A DNA stretch of 64,000 bases from Rhizobium tropici CIAT 899 (GCF_000330885.1 NC_020059.1:1105001-1169000); one strand, 5' to 3'; positions 29,401 to 37,905 are shown, counted from the stretch's first letter. Made by a program: numbers and translations. Notes: a model not told the origin generated them from the letters alone.

Positions 29401-29583
29401 TGAAGTCGCCATTGTCTGCGGCGAAGCGCCGGTCAGCTGCGCGGAAACGTTGATGGTGGGAAAATCCACCTGGGGCAGGGCGGCAACGGGCAGCAGCTGA
29501 TAGCCGGCGAGGCCGGCCATGACTACACCCAACGCCAGAAGTGTGGTCGCGACCGGTCGCTGGATACAGAATTGCGGGATCAT
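26464..29583 (-). CDS. RND multidrug efflux pump, MdtB/MdtC type
   Basis: A 1039-residue inner-membrane proton/drug antiporter of the HAE-1 RND family. The N-terminal membrane helix (MIPQFCIQRPVATTLLALGV), the large periplasmic porter loops, and the TM4 proton-relay acidic pair in GLVVDDAIVMLENI are visible. Twelve membrane segments in the two-half repeat are expected and fit. Sequence character is nearer to MdtB/C than AcrB. The adaptor gene overlaps its start by four bases. No outer-membrane channel or regulator gene is adjacent. Confidence 0.9.
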   Translation of the reverse strand: MIPQFCIQRPVATTLLALGVVMAGLAGYQLLPVAALPQVDFPTINVSAQLTGASPQTMATSVSTPLIKQFETIPGISEISATNSLGNTSIVLQFDLNRSIDAAAADVQAAISNATRQLPNNLTTPPGYRKTNPADAPIMLLAVQSDTMPRSKLDEIAEDIISPSLSTLPGVAEVTVYGAQTYAVRVEVDPDKLLARGIGIDTVNTAIVNANSQVPVGTLQNNKQSMTLNANTQNTNAAQFKSLVIANPNGAPIHLSDVANVQDSVQNTNAGSWYDGKQAIILAIQRQPDANTVDVVDAINAKLPQLHAEIPASVQTHIMNDSAQPIRDAIKDVKFTLMLTIGLVVLVIYLFTGHVTATIIPGLAVPLSLISTFGMMYVLGYSIDNISLLGLTLAVGLVVDDAIVMLENILRHVEDGMPVLQAAIKGSAEVSYTIISMSISLIAVFIPILLMGGVVGRIFNEFGMVVAIAIVSSAIVSLTVTPMLSSRLSAGHSQPPYPVRLFNRGFDWTQRGYDKGVAWCLRNRGFVLLSFLGSVALSIYLFMVLPASFFPTEDIGRLQISTQARQDISYPAMRDLQNQAAALVRQNPAVDHVMSIVGGSVRQPLNNGTMFVQLKPKEQRAPLDQTLRELRSSIGTIAGLKAYITPQQSLRFGGRQTASQYQLIIQALSADQTNLWANKMLDAMRRDPSFTDVASDEQNNALQANIVIDTEKAAQYGINNNQLRTTLEEAFGGYDAAQIQTTGDSYDVMVEFDTSKPWDDQRLQDIHVASSKGALVPLSAFAHVQRTTGPVTINQTGQLVSTTVSFNLPAGEALGDATAKIDQIKKDINMPADIFTSYGGTAQIFQQSQGSTPYLILAAVLTIYVVLGVLYESFIHPLTILSGLPAAALGALLALKVFGFDLSIIALIGLLMLIGIVKKNAIMMIDVALETLRSTTGISPAEAIHEACVRRFRPIMMTTFCALLGALPIAVGGGASSELRQPLGIAVVGGLVVSQLLTLFITPVIFLEMNRLNDFLARLTKRKDADPHHKDPPAAIAAE

Positions 29584-30815
29584 TGCTGTGCTCCAACGGA
29601 AATCGTTTCGCTCTTCTGGCTCGACTGATCGTTGGCGGCGGCCACCTTCTCAGGCTTTTCGTCATTGAACTGCTCGACGACCGTCTGTCCGTCGATCAGC
29701 TGCACCTGTCCTTCAGTGACGACATGATCGCCTTGCGAAAGTCCCTTGGCGACTGCGGTGAAGCTGCCGTTCTGCCGTTCCACGGTGACGGGCGTCAAAT
29801 GAACCTTGTTGTCCTTGACGACATAGGCATAGAAGCCATCCGGACCGGGGCTGATCGCAACCGTCGGAGCGACGATCACCGGCTCGTTGTCGGTCAGATG
29901 AACGACGACGTTGACCGATCTGCCAGGCCAGATCGCGCCATTGGCATTGTCGAACTTTGCCTTGACGAGGATGGTGCCGGAGGCGGTATCTACGGAATTG
30001 TCGAAGAAGCTGACTGCGCCCTGGCGGGACTTGCCCTTGCTCGAATTCGGAACGGTGCTGACGGGCACGGTGCCGGCCTTCATCGCTTCTTCCAATTCCC
30101 GCAGCTGATTTTCCTGCATGTGGAATTGCACGTAGATCGGATTGTATTGCGTGATGGTCACGATTGCCGTTCCGGGCGTCACATAGGCGCCGGGGCTCGG
30201 AACGACGTTGCCGAGGCGTCCGTCATAAGGCGCACGGATCTGCGTGTTTTCCAGGAGAACCTGGTCGGATGCGAGCTGGGCCTTGTCGGCATTGACGTCG
30301 GCGGCCGCGGTATCGCGCGCCGCGACGGCCTGATCGACGGTCTGTTGCGTTCCGGCATTGTTGAGCAGGCTCTTGGCTCGAGTGAGGGCTGCCTCCGCGG
30401 CTACGAGCGTCGCCTGATCCTTGACTATGGTCGCCTGGTCTTTGTCGACGGCGGCCTGCGCGGTTCGCGCATCGAGCTTGGCGATCAGGTCGCCGGCCTT
30501 CACCATTGCGCCGTCCTGCGCTTCGATCGATGTGATGATGCCGGACTCCTGCGCGGCGATCGTCGTTGTATTCTGCGCAACGGCCGAACCCGTTGCTGTA
30601 ATGTCGTTCGGCAGAATTCTCTTCTCAACCGCTGCCGTCTTGACGACGGAGGTTATAGCCTTGTGCTTTTGATTGCCGGCCGCCTTGCCGGCATCTTTCG
30701 TTTCTGCAGAGGCTTGATCGACAAAGGCGGAAAGGAAAGGAATACGGTCGCGATAGCTCCATGCTGCAAGGGCTGCGACGACAAGAAGGCCGAGGGGAAG
30801 CCAAAGTTTTTTCAT
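29580..30815 (-). CDS. RND pump membrane-fusion (adaptor) protein, MdtA-like
   Basis: A 411-residue periplasmic adaptor linking the RND pump to an outer-membrane channel. An N-terminal anchor (KKLWLPLGLLVVAALAAW) precedes the split lipoyl domain (SGIITSIEAQDGAMVKAGDLIAKLD). A long alanine-rich coiled-coil hairpin and the beta-barrel region with RAPYDGRLGNVVPSPGAYV follow. ATG 30815 begins the anchor; the upstream frame to 30884 looks untranslated. The stop overlaps the pump start by four bases, so adaptor and pump are translationally coupled. Confidence 0.9.
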   Translation of the reverse strand: MKKLWLPLGLLVVAALAAWSYRDRIPFLSAFVDQASAETKDAGKAAGNQKHKAITSVVKTAAVEKRILPNDITATGSAVAQNTTTIAAQESGIITSIEAQDGAMVKAGDLIAKLDARTAQAAVDKDQATIVKDQATLVAAEAALTRAKSLLNNAGTQQTVDQAVAARDTAAADVNADKAQLASDQVLLENTQIRAPYDGRLGNVVPSPGAYVTPGTAIVTITQYNPIYVQFHMQENQLRELEEAMKAGTVPVSTVPNSSKGKSRQGAVSFFDNSVDTASGTILVKAKFDNANGAIWPGRSVNVVVHLTDNEPVIVAPTVAISPGPDGFYAYVVKDNKVHLTPVTVERQNGSFTAVAKGLSQGDHVVTEGQVQLIDGQTVVEQFNDEKPEKVAAANDQSSQKSETISVGAQQ

Positions 30816-31239
30816 ATTTAAAGAACCGGTCGGGGCTTGTTGCAGGAAGCGCGGTGACGGTGAAGTGTATCTGCCGCGCCGCACAACAAAGACGCGCTTC
30901 GCCGCAGTTCATCACATAGCCGTCGCCGCTAACGTTCGGTAATTCTGTCCCATTTTACGCGAATTCATGAACGCTGATGCTGTGCAATTTATCACAGTTC
31001 CGGAGGGGGAAAAATTAAAGCTTGGAAAGCTTTGGAATAGGTTCTGCTTGTGCGGTGCAGCAAATAATCAAATGGCTATTTTTTGATTGCCATTGCGTAA
31101 TATTCGGCAGGAAAAACAGCCTGAGGCAGCATTTATACTCCGGAGACGTGCTGCAGCGTGTAAAGAAGCGTCGCGCAGCTCACGGAATTGTGTTGTCAGG
31201 CCCTATTGCAAGGGCCTGCACTGTTTGCCGGTGGCGACC
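30816..31239. other. gene-free region between adaptor gene and SDR gene
   Basis: No gene supported. It holds a perfect 7-base inverted repeat AAAGCTT-GGA-AAGCTTT at 31017-31033 and a purine-rich GGAGGGGGAAAAA run just before it. A hairpin lies downstream of the SDR stop (31197-31218). The middle 200 bases are AT-richer than average. The promoter of the adaptor-pump operon should lie in the left part. Confidence 0.5.
31197..31218 (-). terminator. hairpin downstream of the SDR gene, possible terminator
   Basis: Perfect 8-base arms CAGGCCCT (31197-31204) and AGGGCCTG (31211-31218), 22 bases past the SDR stop. No T-run follows, so it may only protect the 3' end. Confidence 0.4.
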
Positions 31240-32028
31240 TCAAAGTGAGCGAGCAGCTCCCCCATCGCAGCGAACCATGGTGCCCGTGACGTAGCTTGCC
31301 GGTTGGCTGCAGAGGAATGCTGCTGTAGCGGCGAACTCCTCGACGCGTCCGTAGCGGCCGGCCGGGATGCGCTGCTGGCGTTCGGCGCTGACATCTTCCA
31401 GGCTTCTGCCTCCGCGCTTGGCCGTCGCGGTATCGAGCTCCGCCAACCGGTCGGTCGCAATGCTGCCCGGCAGCAGCATGTTGACCGTGACGCCATGCGC
31501 GGCCACTTCGCTGGCCAACGTCTTGCTCCAGCCGGCAAGCGCCGGGCGTAGCGTATTGGAAAGCGCGAGATTGGGAATGGGCTCGATGACGCCGGAGGAG
31601 GCGACGGTGAGAATACGTCCCCAGCCTTGTGTTTTCATGCCTGGTAAGAGCGCATTGGTCAGGGTGATGATCCGTGACACCATCGAGATGAAATAGGTTT
31701 CCAGCCGGTCGGTAGTCATATCCTCAGTCGTCCCCGGAGTCGGTCCGCCGCTGTTGTTGACGAGAATATCGATGCCGCCAAGCTTCTCGATGGCTGCCTT
31801 GGTAACGACATCCACGAAGTTCTCGTCGTTGAGGTCAGCCCAGATCCAGTCCGCCCGGCCCTTGCCTTCGGCATTGATGGCCTTGCAATTGTTGTCGAGC
31901 CTTTCGCCGCTTCGGCCACAGAGCAAGACATTCGCGCCCTCGCGGGCGAGCGCAACTGCGATGCCATGGCCCAGCCCCTTCGACGACGCGAGCACCAGCG
32001 CGCGCTTTCCGCCAATACCAAGATCCAT
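31240..32028 (-). CDS. short-chain dehydrogenase/reductase with altered catalytic residues
   Basis: A 262-residue Rossmann-fold protein. The NAD(P) motif reads ASSKGLGHGIA (for TGxxxGxG), and NNSGGP replaces the usual NNAG. After the substrate serine (VASSGV) the active site reads SNTLR where YxxxK is expected, so Tyr is Ser and Lys is Arg by alignment of the following GWSKTLA helix. This looks like an SDR subgroup whose chemistry differs or is lost. ATG 32028 follows AGGG by eight bases. Divergent from the ETF-QO gene. Confidence 0.8.
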   Translation of the reverse strand: MDLGIGGKRALVLASSKGLGHGIAVALAREGANVLLCGRSGERLDNNCKAINAEGKGRADWIWADLNDENFVDVVTKAAIEKLGGIDILVNNSGGPTPGTTEDMTTDRLETYFISMVSRIITLTNALLPGMKTQGWGRILTVASSGVIEPIPNLALSNTLRPALAGWSKTLASEVAAHGVTVNMLLPGSIATDRLAELDTATAKRGGRSLEDVSAERQQRIPAGRYGRVEEFAATAAFLCSQPASYVTGTMVRCDGGAARSL

Positions 32029-32319
32029 CTTGATCACCCTTCATGCTATTCGGATTGTCTGATCGGCATTTATAGAGCCATCGGAGGACTATGGAAGGCG
32101 CACTTCGCAGGTGGTCGCAAATACTGTCGCAATATTGACGTTAACGTAAGAGTAACTTAACTTGTTTTACGTCTTGGGCAAATTGGGGGATTGCCTGTCG
32201 CTTCCCGGCTCGACAATCCCCTCCCATTTTGACAAGAGATAACGGAAATGGGGAAGACGCCCAAAGGGGATGAGGCCGTGGTCCAAGATCATCGGGCGCC
32301 GGCCAAGCGGAGAAGATGA

Positions 32320-33984
32320 ATGACTGACGCCAGCGAGCTGCCGGAACGCGAGAGCATGGAATTCGACGTTGTGATTGTCGGCGCAGGTCCAGCGGGCCTG
32401 TCGGCGGCGATCCGGCTGAAGCAGATCAACCCGGATCTGACCGTCGTCGTGCTTGAGAAGGGAGCCGAAGTCGGCGCGCATATCCTGTCGGGCGCCGTCG
32501 TTGATCCGATCGGCATCGACCGGCTGCTGCCGGGTTGGCGCGAGGAGGAGGGGCATCCCTTCAAAACCGAGGTGACATCGGATCACTTCCTGTTCCTAGG
32601 CCCCGCCGGCTCCGTCCGTCTGCCGAACTTCCTGATGCCGCCGCTGATGAACAATCACGGCAATTACATCGTCTCGCTCGGCAACGTCTGTCGCTGGCTG
32701 GCCGAAAAGGCCGAAGCCCTCGGTGTCGAAATTTACCCCGGCTTTGCCGCGACCGAAGTGCTCTATAATGACGAGGGGGCCGCTATCGGCGTCGCCACCG
32801 GCGACATGGGCATCGAGAAGAATGGCGAACCCGGCCCGAACTATACGCGCGGTATGGCGCTCTTAGGCAAATATATGCTGATCGGCGAAGGCGTGCGCGG
32901 CTCGCTCGCCAAGCAGCTCATCGCCAAGTTCGATCTTGCGCGGAATAGCGACGTGCCGAAGTTCGGCATCGGCATCAAGGAGCTCTGGGAGGTTAAGCCG
33001 GAGAACCACAAACAAGGCCTCGTGCAGCATTCCTTCGGCTGGCCGCTCGGCATGAAAACTGGCGGCGGTTCCTTCCTCTATCATCTGGAGGACAATCTCG
33101 TCGCCGTCGGCTTCGTCGTGCATCTGAACTACAAGAACCCCTATCTCTATCCTTTCGAGGAATTCCAGCGCTTCAAGACGCATCCGGCGATCCGCGGCAC
33201 CTTCGAAGGCGGCAAGCGCATCTCCTATGGCGCCCGCGCCATCACCGAGGGGGGCTGGCAGTCGGTGCCGAAGCTCACCTTCCCGGGCGGCGCGCTGATC
33301 GGCTGTTCGGCCGGCTTCGTCAACGTTCCCCGCATCAAGGGCAGCCACAATGCGGTGCTGTCCGGCATGCTGGCGGCCGACAGGATCGCCGAGGCGATCG
33401 CGGCCGGCCGCGGCAATGACGAGGTTATCGAGATCGAGAACGAATGGCGTTCTTCCGACATCGGCAAGGATCTGAAGCGCGTCCGGAACGTCAAGCCGTT
33501 GTGGTCGAAGTTCGGCACGGCGATCGGCGTGGCGCTCGGCGGCCTCGATATGTGGACGAACCAGCTCCTCGGTTTCTCCTTCTTCGGCACGCTGAAGCAT
33601 GGCAAGACGGATGCCGCCTCGCTGGAGCCCGCCGCGCAGCACCAGAAGATCGACTATCCGAAGCCGGATGGCGTTTTGACCTTCGATCGCCTCTCCTCGG
33701 TGTTCCTGTCGAACACCAACCACGAGGAGGACCAGCCGGTGCATCTGCAGGTCAAGGACATGGCGTTGCAGGTGGCGTCGGAGCACGATGTCTTCGCCGG
33801 TCCGTCGACGCGCTACTGTCCGGCCGGCGTTTACGAATGGGTGGAGAAGGACGGCAAGGAAACCTTTGTCATCAACGCCCAGAACTGCGTCCACTGCAAG
33901 ACTTGCGACATCAAGGACCCGAACCAGAACATCAACTGGGTTCCCCCGCAGGGCGGCGAAGGGCCGGTCTATCCGAATATGTGA
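32320..33984 (+). CDS. electron-transfer flavoprotein:ubiquinone oxidoreductase
   Basis: A 554-residue membrane-associated flavoprotein that passes electrons from ETF (fatty acid, amino acid and choline oxidation) to ubiquinone. The FAD-binding VIVGAGPAGLSAAIRL is at the N terminus. The C-terminal 4Fe-4S site is intact (RYCPAGVYEW and NCVHCKTCDIKDP). Full length for the family. ATG 32320 follows GGAGAAG by four bases. The acetyltransferase gene starts seven bases downstream and is probably co-transcribed. Confidence 0.93.
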   Translation: MTDASELPERESMEFDVVIVGAGPAGLSAAIRLKQINPDLTVVVLEKGAEVGAHILSGAVVDPIGIDRLLPGWREEEGHPFKTEVTSDHFLFLGPAGSVRLPNFLMPPLMNNHGNYIVSLGNVCRWLAEKAEALGVEIYPGFAATEVLYNDEGAAIGVATGDMGIEKNGEPGPNYTRGMALLGKYMLIGEGVRGSLAKQLIAKFDLARNSDVPKFGIGIKELWEVKPENHKQGLVQHSFGWPLGMKTGGGSFLYHLEDNLVAVGFVVHLNYKNPYLYPFEEFQRFKTHPAIRGTFEGGKRISYGARAITEGGWQSVPKLTFPGGALIGCSAGFVNVPRIKGSHNAVLSGMLAADRIAEAIAAGRGNDEVIEIENEWRSSDIGKDLKRVRNVKPLWSKFGTAIGVALGGLDMWTNQLLGFSFFGTLKHGKTDAASLEPAAQHQKIDYPKPDGVLTFDRLSSVFLSNTNHEEDQPVHLQVKDMALQVASEHDVFAGPSTRYCPAGVYEWVEKDGKETFVINAQNCVHCKTCDIKDPNQNINWVPPQGGEGPVYPNM

Positions 33985-33990
33985 GATACG

Positions 33991-34518
33991 ATGACGGAGA
34001 TCGAACAAGGCGCCTGGACGATCCGCTCGGCCAGGGCCGACGAACTGCATCTCCTCGCTGCCATCGAGATCGATGCCTTCTGGGCTCTGCATGAGACCGG
34101 CGCGGTCTCGTGCGAGCCCACATCCCTGCCTCTTGATGTCCTGCAACAGTCTTTGGCGGAGCAGTTGCTGTTCGTTGCCGTCGATGGCGAGGATAAGCCG
34201 TTCGGTTTCCTTGCGGGCATCCGTAAGGACGGCTCTGTGTATATCGCCGAAATCGATGTCGTCAGGTGCTGGCAGAAGCGAGGCGTCGGTCGCCGGCTGA
34301 TGGAAGCGGCCATTGCCGCGGCGAGAACGCAAGGAGCCACAGGCGTCACACTGACGACGGACCGGCAGGTGGCTTTCAACGCGCCGTTCTACGCATCCTT
34401 GGGATTTCGCATCTTGGAGGGTAAGGACAAGCCGGCCGGTCTCACGGAGGTCCTGGAGAAAGAGGTTGCTTCCGGCGCGGATCCAGCCAGACGAGTGGCT
34501 ATGGCACTCAGATTTTGA
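33991..34518 (+). CDS. GNAT-family N-acetyltransferase
   Basis: A 175-residue acetyl-CoA-dependent acetyltransferase. The beta4 strand VYIAEIDVV, the pantetheine-binding loop CWQKRGVGRRLMEAA (Q/RxxGxG/A type) and the FYASLGFRILE signature are all present. Substrate unknown. It follows the ETF-QO stop by six bases and converges on the EamA transporter gene 84 bases away. Confidence 0.85.
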   Translation: MTEIEQGAWTIRSARADELHLLAAIEIDAFWALHETGAVSCEPTSLPLDVLQQSLAEQLLFVAVDGEDKPFGFLAGIRKDGSVYIAEIDVVRCWQKRGVGRRLMEAAIAAARTQGATGVTLTTDRQVAFNAPFYASLGFRILEGKDKPAGLTEVLEKEVASGADPARRVAMALRF

Positions 34519-34602
34519 TCTTGTCCCTGAGTTGCGTTGGAACGAATAGAAAGAGCGGCGCAGCACTTCGCTGAACCGCTCCATATCTCCGCAAGAGACG
34601 GA

Positions 34603-35517
34603 TTAATGCTGGGCAGACTTCCGGGCGAGCAGCCCGGTCGAAAGTGCCACCCCAAGTCCCGTGACGATTGCGGCTGCAATGCCGGCCATTCCGATTTCTT
34701 CACCGAGCAGAAAGCCGCCGCCGATGGTGGCGAGAACCGGCGTAATTGCGGTGAAGGCTGCGGCCTGCGTGCCACCGAGAGCCTGGACAGCAAGACCATA
34801 GGCAAGCGTGGCGGCAAGACCTGACAGCAGCCCCTGGCTGACGATCTGCAGACCGATTTCCGGTAGCGGCACCGAGGCAAGCGAGCTGCCGAAGATGGCG
34901 GCCAGTGCGACATGGATCAGGAACGACCAGACGGCGATGATGGCGCTCGACTGCAGGGCGCTCAGCCCGGAGCGGCGGAAGGCGTGGGTATAGGTTGCCC
35001 AGAGCAGGGCGGCAAGCGGCAGCAGCGTAAAGCCCTCCCAGGAGATCTGCACGCCATAGAGGCTGCGGGCAAGCAGGATGACGACGCCAGCGACGATGCC
35101 GCCAAGGCCGAGCCAGCGGGTCACGTCGAGCCGCTCGCGAAACAGCAGCATGCCGATCAGCGCTGCCGCCAGCGGCATGGACCCGCCGAGCAGGATGCCG
35201 GCTGCTGAGGCCGGGGTGAATTGAATGGCGAAGGTGGTCAACTGGAAGAACAGGGCGCCGGAGCCGCAGACCATCAGCGCCAGCAGCTTCAAAGGCACGC
35301 CCTTCGGCAGCAGGCCTGTCCGCCACCAGACGGGAGCCAGCACCAAGGCCGGCACGCCGTAGCGGATCAGGCCGAGATCGATGGTGCCCATCTGCGTTTC
35401 GGCTGTATGACGGGTGGCAAGAATCCAGTTTGCCCAGATCAAGACGGTCACGATGGCACCTGCATAGCCGACCATGGTGGGGGTTGCCTTGCGGGTGGAG
35501 AGAGACAAAGCGGTCAT
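34603..35517 (-). CDS. EamA/DMT-family transporter
   Basis: A 304-residue inner-membrane protein of the drug/metabolite transporter superfamily, with ten hydrophobic segments in two EamA repeats. ATG 35517 is preferred because GGAAAGGA lies eight bases upstream; an ATG at 35523 is too close to it. It is transcribed away from an Lrp/AsnC regulator, the usual layout for an amino-acid exporter controlled by its neighbour. The substrate is therefore probably an amino acid or derivative, by inference. Confidence 0.85.
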   Translation of the reverse strand: MTALSLSTRKATPTMVGYAGAIVTVLIWANWILATRHTAETQMGTIDLGLIRYGVPALVLAPVWWRTGLLPKGVPLKLLALMVCGSGALFFQLTTFAIQFTPASAAGILLGGSMPLAAALIGMLLFRERLDVTRWLGLGGIVAGVVILLARSLYGVQISWEGFTLLPLAALLWATYTHAFRRSGLSALQSSAIIAVWSFLIHVALAAIFGSSLASVPLPEIGLQIVSQGLLSGLAATLAYGLAVQALGGTQAAAFTAITPVLATIGGGFLLGEEIGMAGIAAAIVTGLGVALSTGLLARKSAQH

Positions 35518-35661
35518 CGACATATCCTTTCCAACGATCCGGTTATCTTTCGAATGAAGAAAAGATAGCGCCGAAGGCCGAGGCATGTCCTTGCTAGTTA
35601 TGGCTCAAAAATCGTGCTATGAGCAATGATCTGCCAAAATTCAAGACTGAGTTTCCCGGAA

Positions 35662-36135
35662 ATGCCAAAACTGGATAAATTCGATATTGCGATCCTCAAC
35701 TGCCTGCAGGAGGATGCGCGCGCCACTAATGTCGAGATTGCCGAGCGCGTAAATCTCTCGCCGTCTCCCTGCCTCAGGCGCATCCGAAATCTGGAAAAAT
35801 CCGGGCTCTTGCGCGGCTACCGCGCGGATATCGACCGCAAGCAGGCCGGCCTCGGCCTCACGGTCTTCGTGGAACTCAAGGTCGGCCAACATTCAAAGGA
35901 GAATTCTGAGACGCAGCAGGCCGCATTACTCGCCATTCCGGAAGTCGTCGCCTGCCATCTGATTTCGGGCACGGCCGATTTCCTGGCTGAAGTCGTGGTG
36001 GAGGATCTTGCGGCTTATGAAAAGGTGATGTCGGAAAAGCTGCTGGTTCTTCCCGGCGTGGTGGATCTGCGTTCGAACTTCGCCATTCGTACCATCAAGA
36101 CCAATGGTGCTCTGAAACTGCCGCAGCCTGAATGA
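35662..36135 (+). CDS. Lrp/AsnC-family transcriptional regulator
   Basis: A 157-residue feast/famine regulator. The N-terminal helix-turn-helix (ILNCLQEDARATNVEIAERV then LSPSPCLRRI) is followed by the RAM ligand-binding domain (VACHLISGTADFLAEVVVEDL). It likely senses an amino acid and controls the divergent EamA exporter across the shared 144-base promoter region. ATG 35662 gives the standard start MPKLDKFDI. The gene ends in a bidirectional terminator shared with mgtE. Confidence 0.88.
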   Translation: MPKLDKFDIAILNCLQEDARATNVEIAERVNLSPSPCLRRIRNLEKSGLLRGYRADIDRKQAGLGLTVFVELKVGQHSKENSETQQAALLAIPEVVACHLISGTADFLAEVVVEDLAAYEKVMSEKLLVLPGVVDLRSNFAIRTIKTNGALKLPQPE

Positions 36136-36155
36136 AACAGCCGGAGTGAAAACAT

Positions 36156-36181
36156 AAAAGGGGCCATCGCTGGCCCCTTTT
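36156..36181. terminator. bidirectional rho-independent terminator
   Basis: AAAAGGGGCCA (36156-36166), loop TCGC, TGGCCCCTTTT (36171-36181). A perfect 11-base stem with A-run and T-run on both sides, between the convergent lrp-type and mgtE genes. Confidence 0.9.
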
Positions 36182-36201
36182 CGATGAGAATCTGATTGTT
36201 C

Positions 36202-37575
36202 TCAGAGCATCGTGCCGCTGAGGATCAGCAGCGCGACCGAGAAATAGATGACAAGGCCGGTGACATCGACCAGCGTCGCGACAAAGGGCGCCGAGGCGCT
36301 GGCGGGATCGAGCCGCAGCTTCTGCAAGACGAATGGCAGCATCGAGCCGGCGAGCGAGCCGAAGGTGACGATGCCGATGAGGGCAGCGAAAACCGTAAGG
36401 GCGACCAGCTGCCAATGCGGGCCGTAGTCGAAGAGGCCGATGTTCTGCCAGAGCACGATGCGGGCAAAGCCGACAAGGCCTAGGATCGCTCCGAGCACGA
36501 TGCCGGTCGGCAGCTCGCGGAACGCCACGCGCCACCAGTCCGAGAGCTTGAGTTCGCCGAGCGCCAGCGCCCGGATGATGAGCGATGTCGCCTGCGAGCC
36601 GGAATTGCCGCCCGAGCTCATGATCAGCGGGATGAAGAGCGTCAGCACGACAGCCTTCTCCAGCTCTCCTTCAAAATGCTGCATGGCGCTTGCGGTCAGC
36701 ATTTCGCCGAGGAAGAGGGCTGCAAGCCAGCCGGCACGCTTGCGGATCATGCCCGCAAAACTGATCTTCATATAGGGCTGGCCGAGGGCTTCCATACCGC
36801 CGAACTTCTGGGCGTCCTCGGTGGTATCGGCGATCATCGTGTCGATGACGTCGTCGACTGTGACGATGCCGAGCATGTGCCCTTTGTCGTCGACAACAGG
36901 AAGCGCCAGCAGATCGTGGCGGCGGATCAGGCGAGCGACATCCTCTTGCTTCATCAGCGGCGGTGCCGTGACGGGCACGCCCTTCTGGGCAACGGTCAGG
37001 ATGCAGGCATCCGGTTCACCGGTGATGAGGCGGCGCAGCGTCACGACATGCAGCAGCACGTGCGTTTCGTCATCGAGCACGTAGATGGCGTAGACCGTTT
37101 CGCGGGAGCGCTCGACCTGGCGAACGTGGTCGAGCGTCTGGGCCACGGTCCAGCTCGCGAAAACGCTGACGAATTCCGTCGTCATGATGCCGCCGGCCGT
37201 GCGCGGCGGATAGCCCATCAGGCTCTGAATCGCCTGCCTTGCATGCTCGTCGAACGTTGCGAAGAGACGGGCGCGCGTGTCGACATCCATCTCGAGCAGC
37301 ACGTCGGCGACGCGGTCGTTTGACATGCCGTGCAGCAGGCGCGCGGCATCCGCATTGCCCATGACTTCGAGAATGGCGGGTGCGTTGCGCAGTTCCGGCC
37401 GGTCGAGAATGCGCACGGCGCGCTCTTCCGGCATTTTGGCGAGAATGCGGGCAGCCTCTGCCACCTCTGTTGCGTTCAGAGCCTCGACGCGTTCCGCAAT
37501 GGTGACGGCGCGATTATTATTGATGAATGCACGAGCGGCATTGCCGGCCCGCGCGGGAAAGCTGTTGATGTTCAT
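36202..37575 (-). CDS. mgtE: magnesium transporter MgtE
   Basis: A 457-residue Mg2+ channel of the inner membrane. Order: cytoplasmic N domain (about 30-130, with ILDRPELRNAPAILEVMG repeats), a CBS pair (about 150-265, including VVDDKGHMLGIVTVDDVIDTM), a plug helix, then five membrane helices with SGGNSGSQATSLIIRALALGEL, the conserved pore segment. In characterised homologues the N-CBS region closes the pore when Mg2+ is high. The 5' region folds into nested hairpins (separate entry), suggesting an RNA-level control. Confidence 0.93.
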   Translation of the reverse strand: MNINSFPARAGNAARAFINNNRAVTIAERVEALNATEVAEAARILAKMPEERAVRILDRPELRNAPAILEVMGNADAARLLHGMSNDRVADVLLEMDVDTRARLFATFDEHARQAIQSLMGYPPRTAGGIMTTEFVSVFASWTVAQTLDHVRQVERSRETVYAIYVLDDETHVLLHVVTLRRLITGEPDACILTVAQKGVPVTAPPLMKQEDVARLIRRHDLLALPVVDDKGHMLGIVTVDDVIDTMIADTTEDAQKFGGMEALGQPYMKISFAGMIRKRAGWLAALFLGEMLTASAMQHFEGELEKAVVLTLFIPLIMSSGGNSGSQATSLIIRALALGELKLSDWWRVAFRELPTGIVLGAILGLVGFARIVLWQNIGLFDYGPHWQLVALTVFAALIGIVTFGSLAGSMLPFVLQKLRLDPASASAPFVATLVDVTGLVIYFSVALLILSGTML

Positions 37576-37579
37576 TATA

Positions 37580-37638
37580 GCTCGCCTTTCCGGTCGATCC
37601 GCCGTCGTAGCGGATCGTGGCGAGCCGACAGGAGTCGG
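37580..37638 (-). promoter_or_regulatory. structured mgtE 5' leader, candidate regulatory RNA
   Basis: Three perfect stems in 59 bases just before mgtE. Outer stem: 37580-37586 with 37619-37625 (GCTCGCC/GGCGAGC). Inner stem: 37595-37602 with 37610-37617 (CGATCCGC/GCGGATCG). Adjacent 5-base hairpin: 37625-37629 with 37634-37638. In the transcript the GGAAAGG ribosome-binding sequence sits between the inner and outer stems, a few bases before AUG. It does not match the M-box consensus that I know. Confidence 0.5.
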
Positions 37639-37872
37639 TTAGTGCACGAATGCTACTGACGGCAAAGGCAATCGACTACTACTGTCGCTAGGCATCGAAA
37701 GATGGCTCCGGTTAATCGGTATGGAAAACGCTGTTCCCCACGTGCGGAGAAGTCGCGCCGAAGGCATGAAAAGTCAAGAGGCGGACGTGCCTAAACGCTC
37801 GATCCTGCGATAAAAATCTGTTTAGGCGGCTGCAAATTTTTGCGATGCAACAAAACCTGGTGCCAATGCGTT

Positions 37873-37905
37873 AAAACAATGCGGCCGGACGACATTCGCC
37901 CGGCC
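37873..37905 (-). terminator. probable terminator of the alcohol dehydrogenase gene
   Basis: Reading the minus strand, GGCCGG (37905-37900) pairs with CCGGCC (37888-37883), followed by ATTGTTTT ending at 37873. It lies 25 bases past the stop codon. Confidence 0.55.

Noticed and set aside
31022..31294. A 90-codon plus-strand frame between the adaptor and SDR genes
   Set aside because: TTG start, overlaps the SDR 3' end and has no domain or coding signature.
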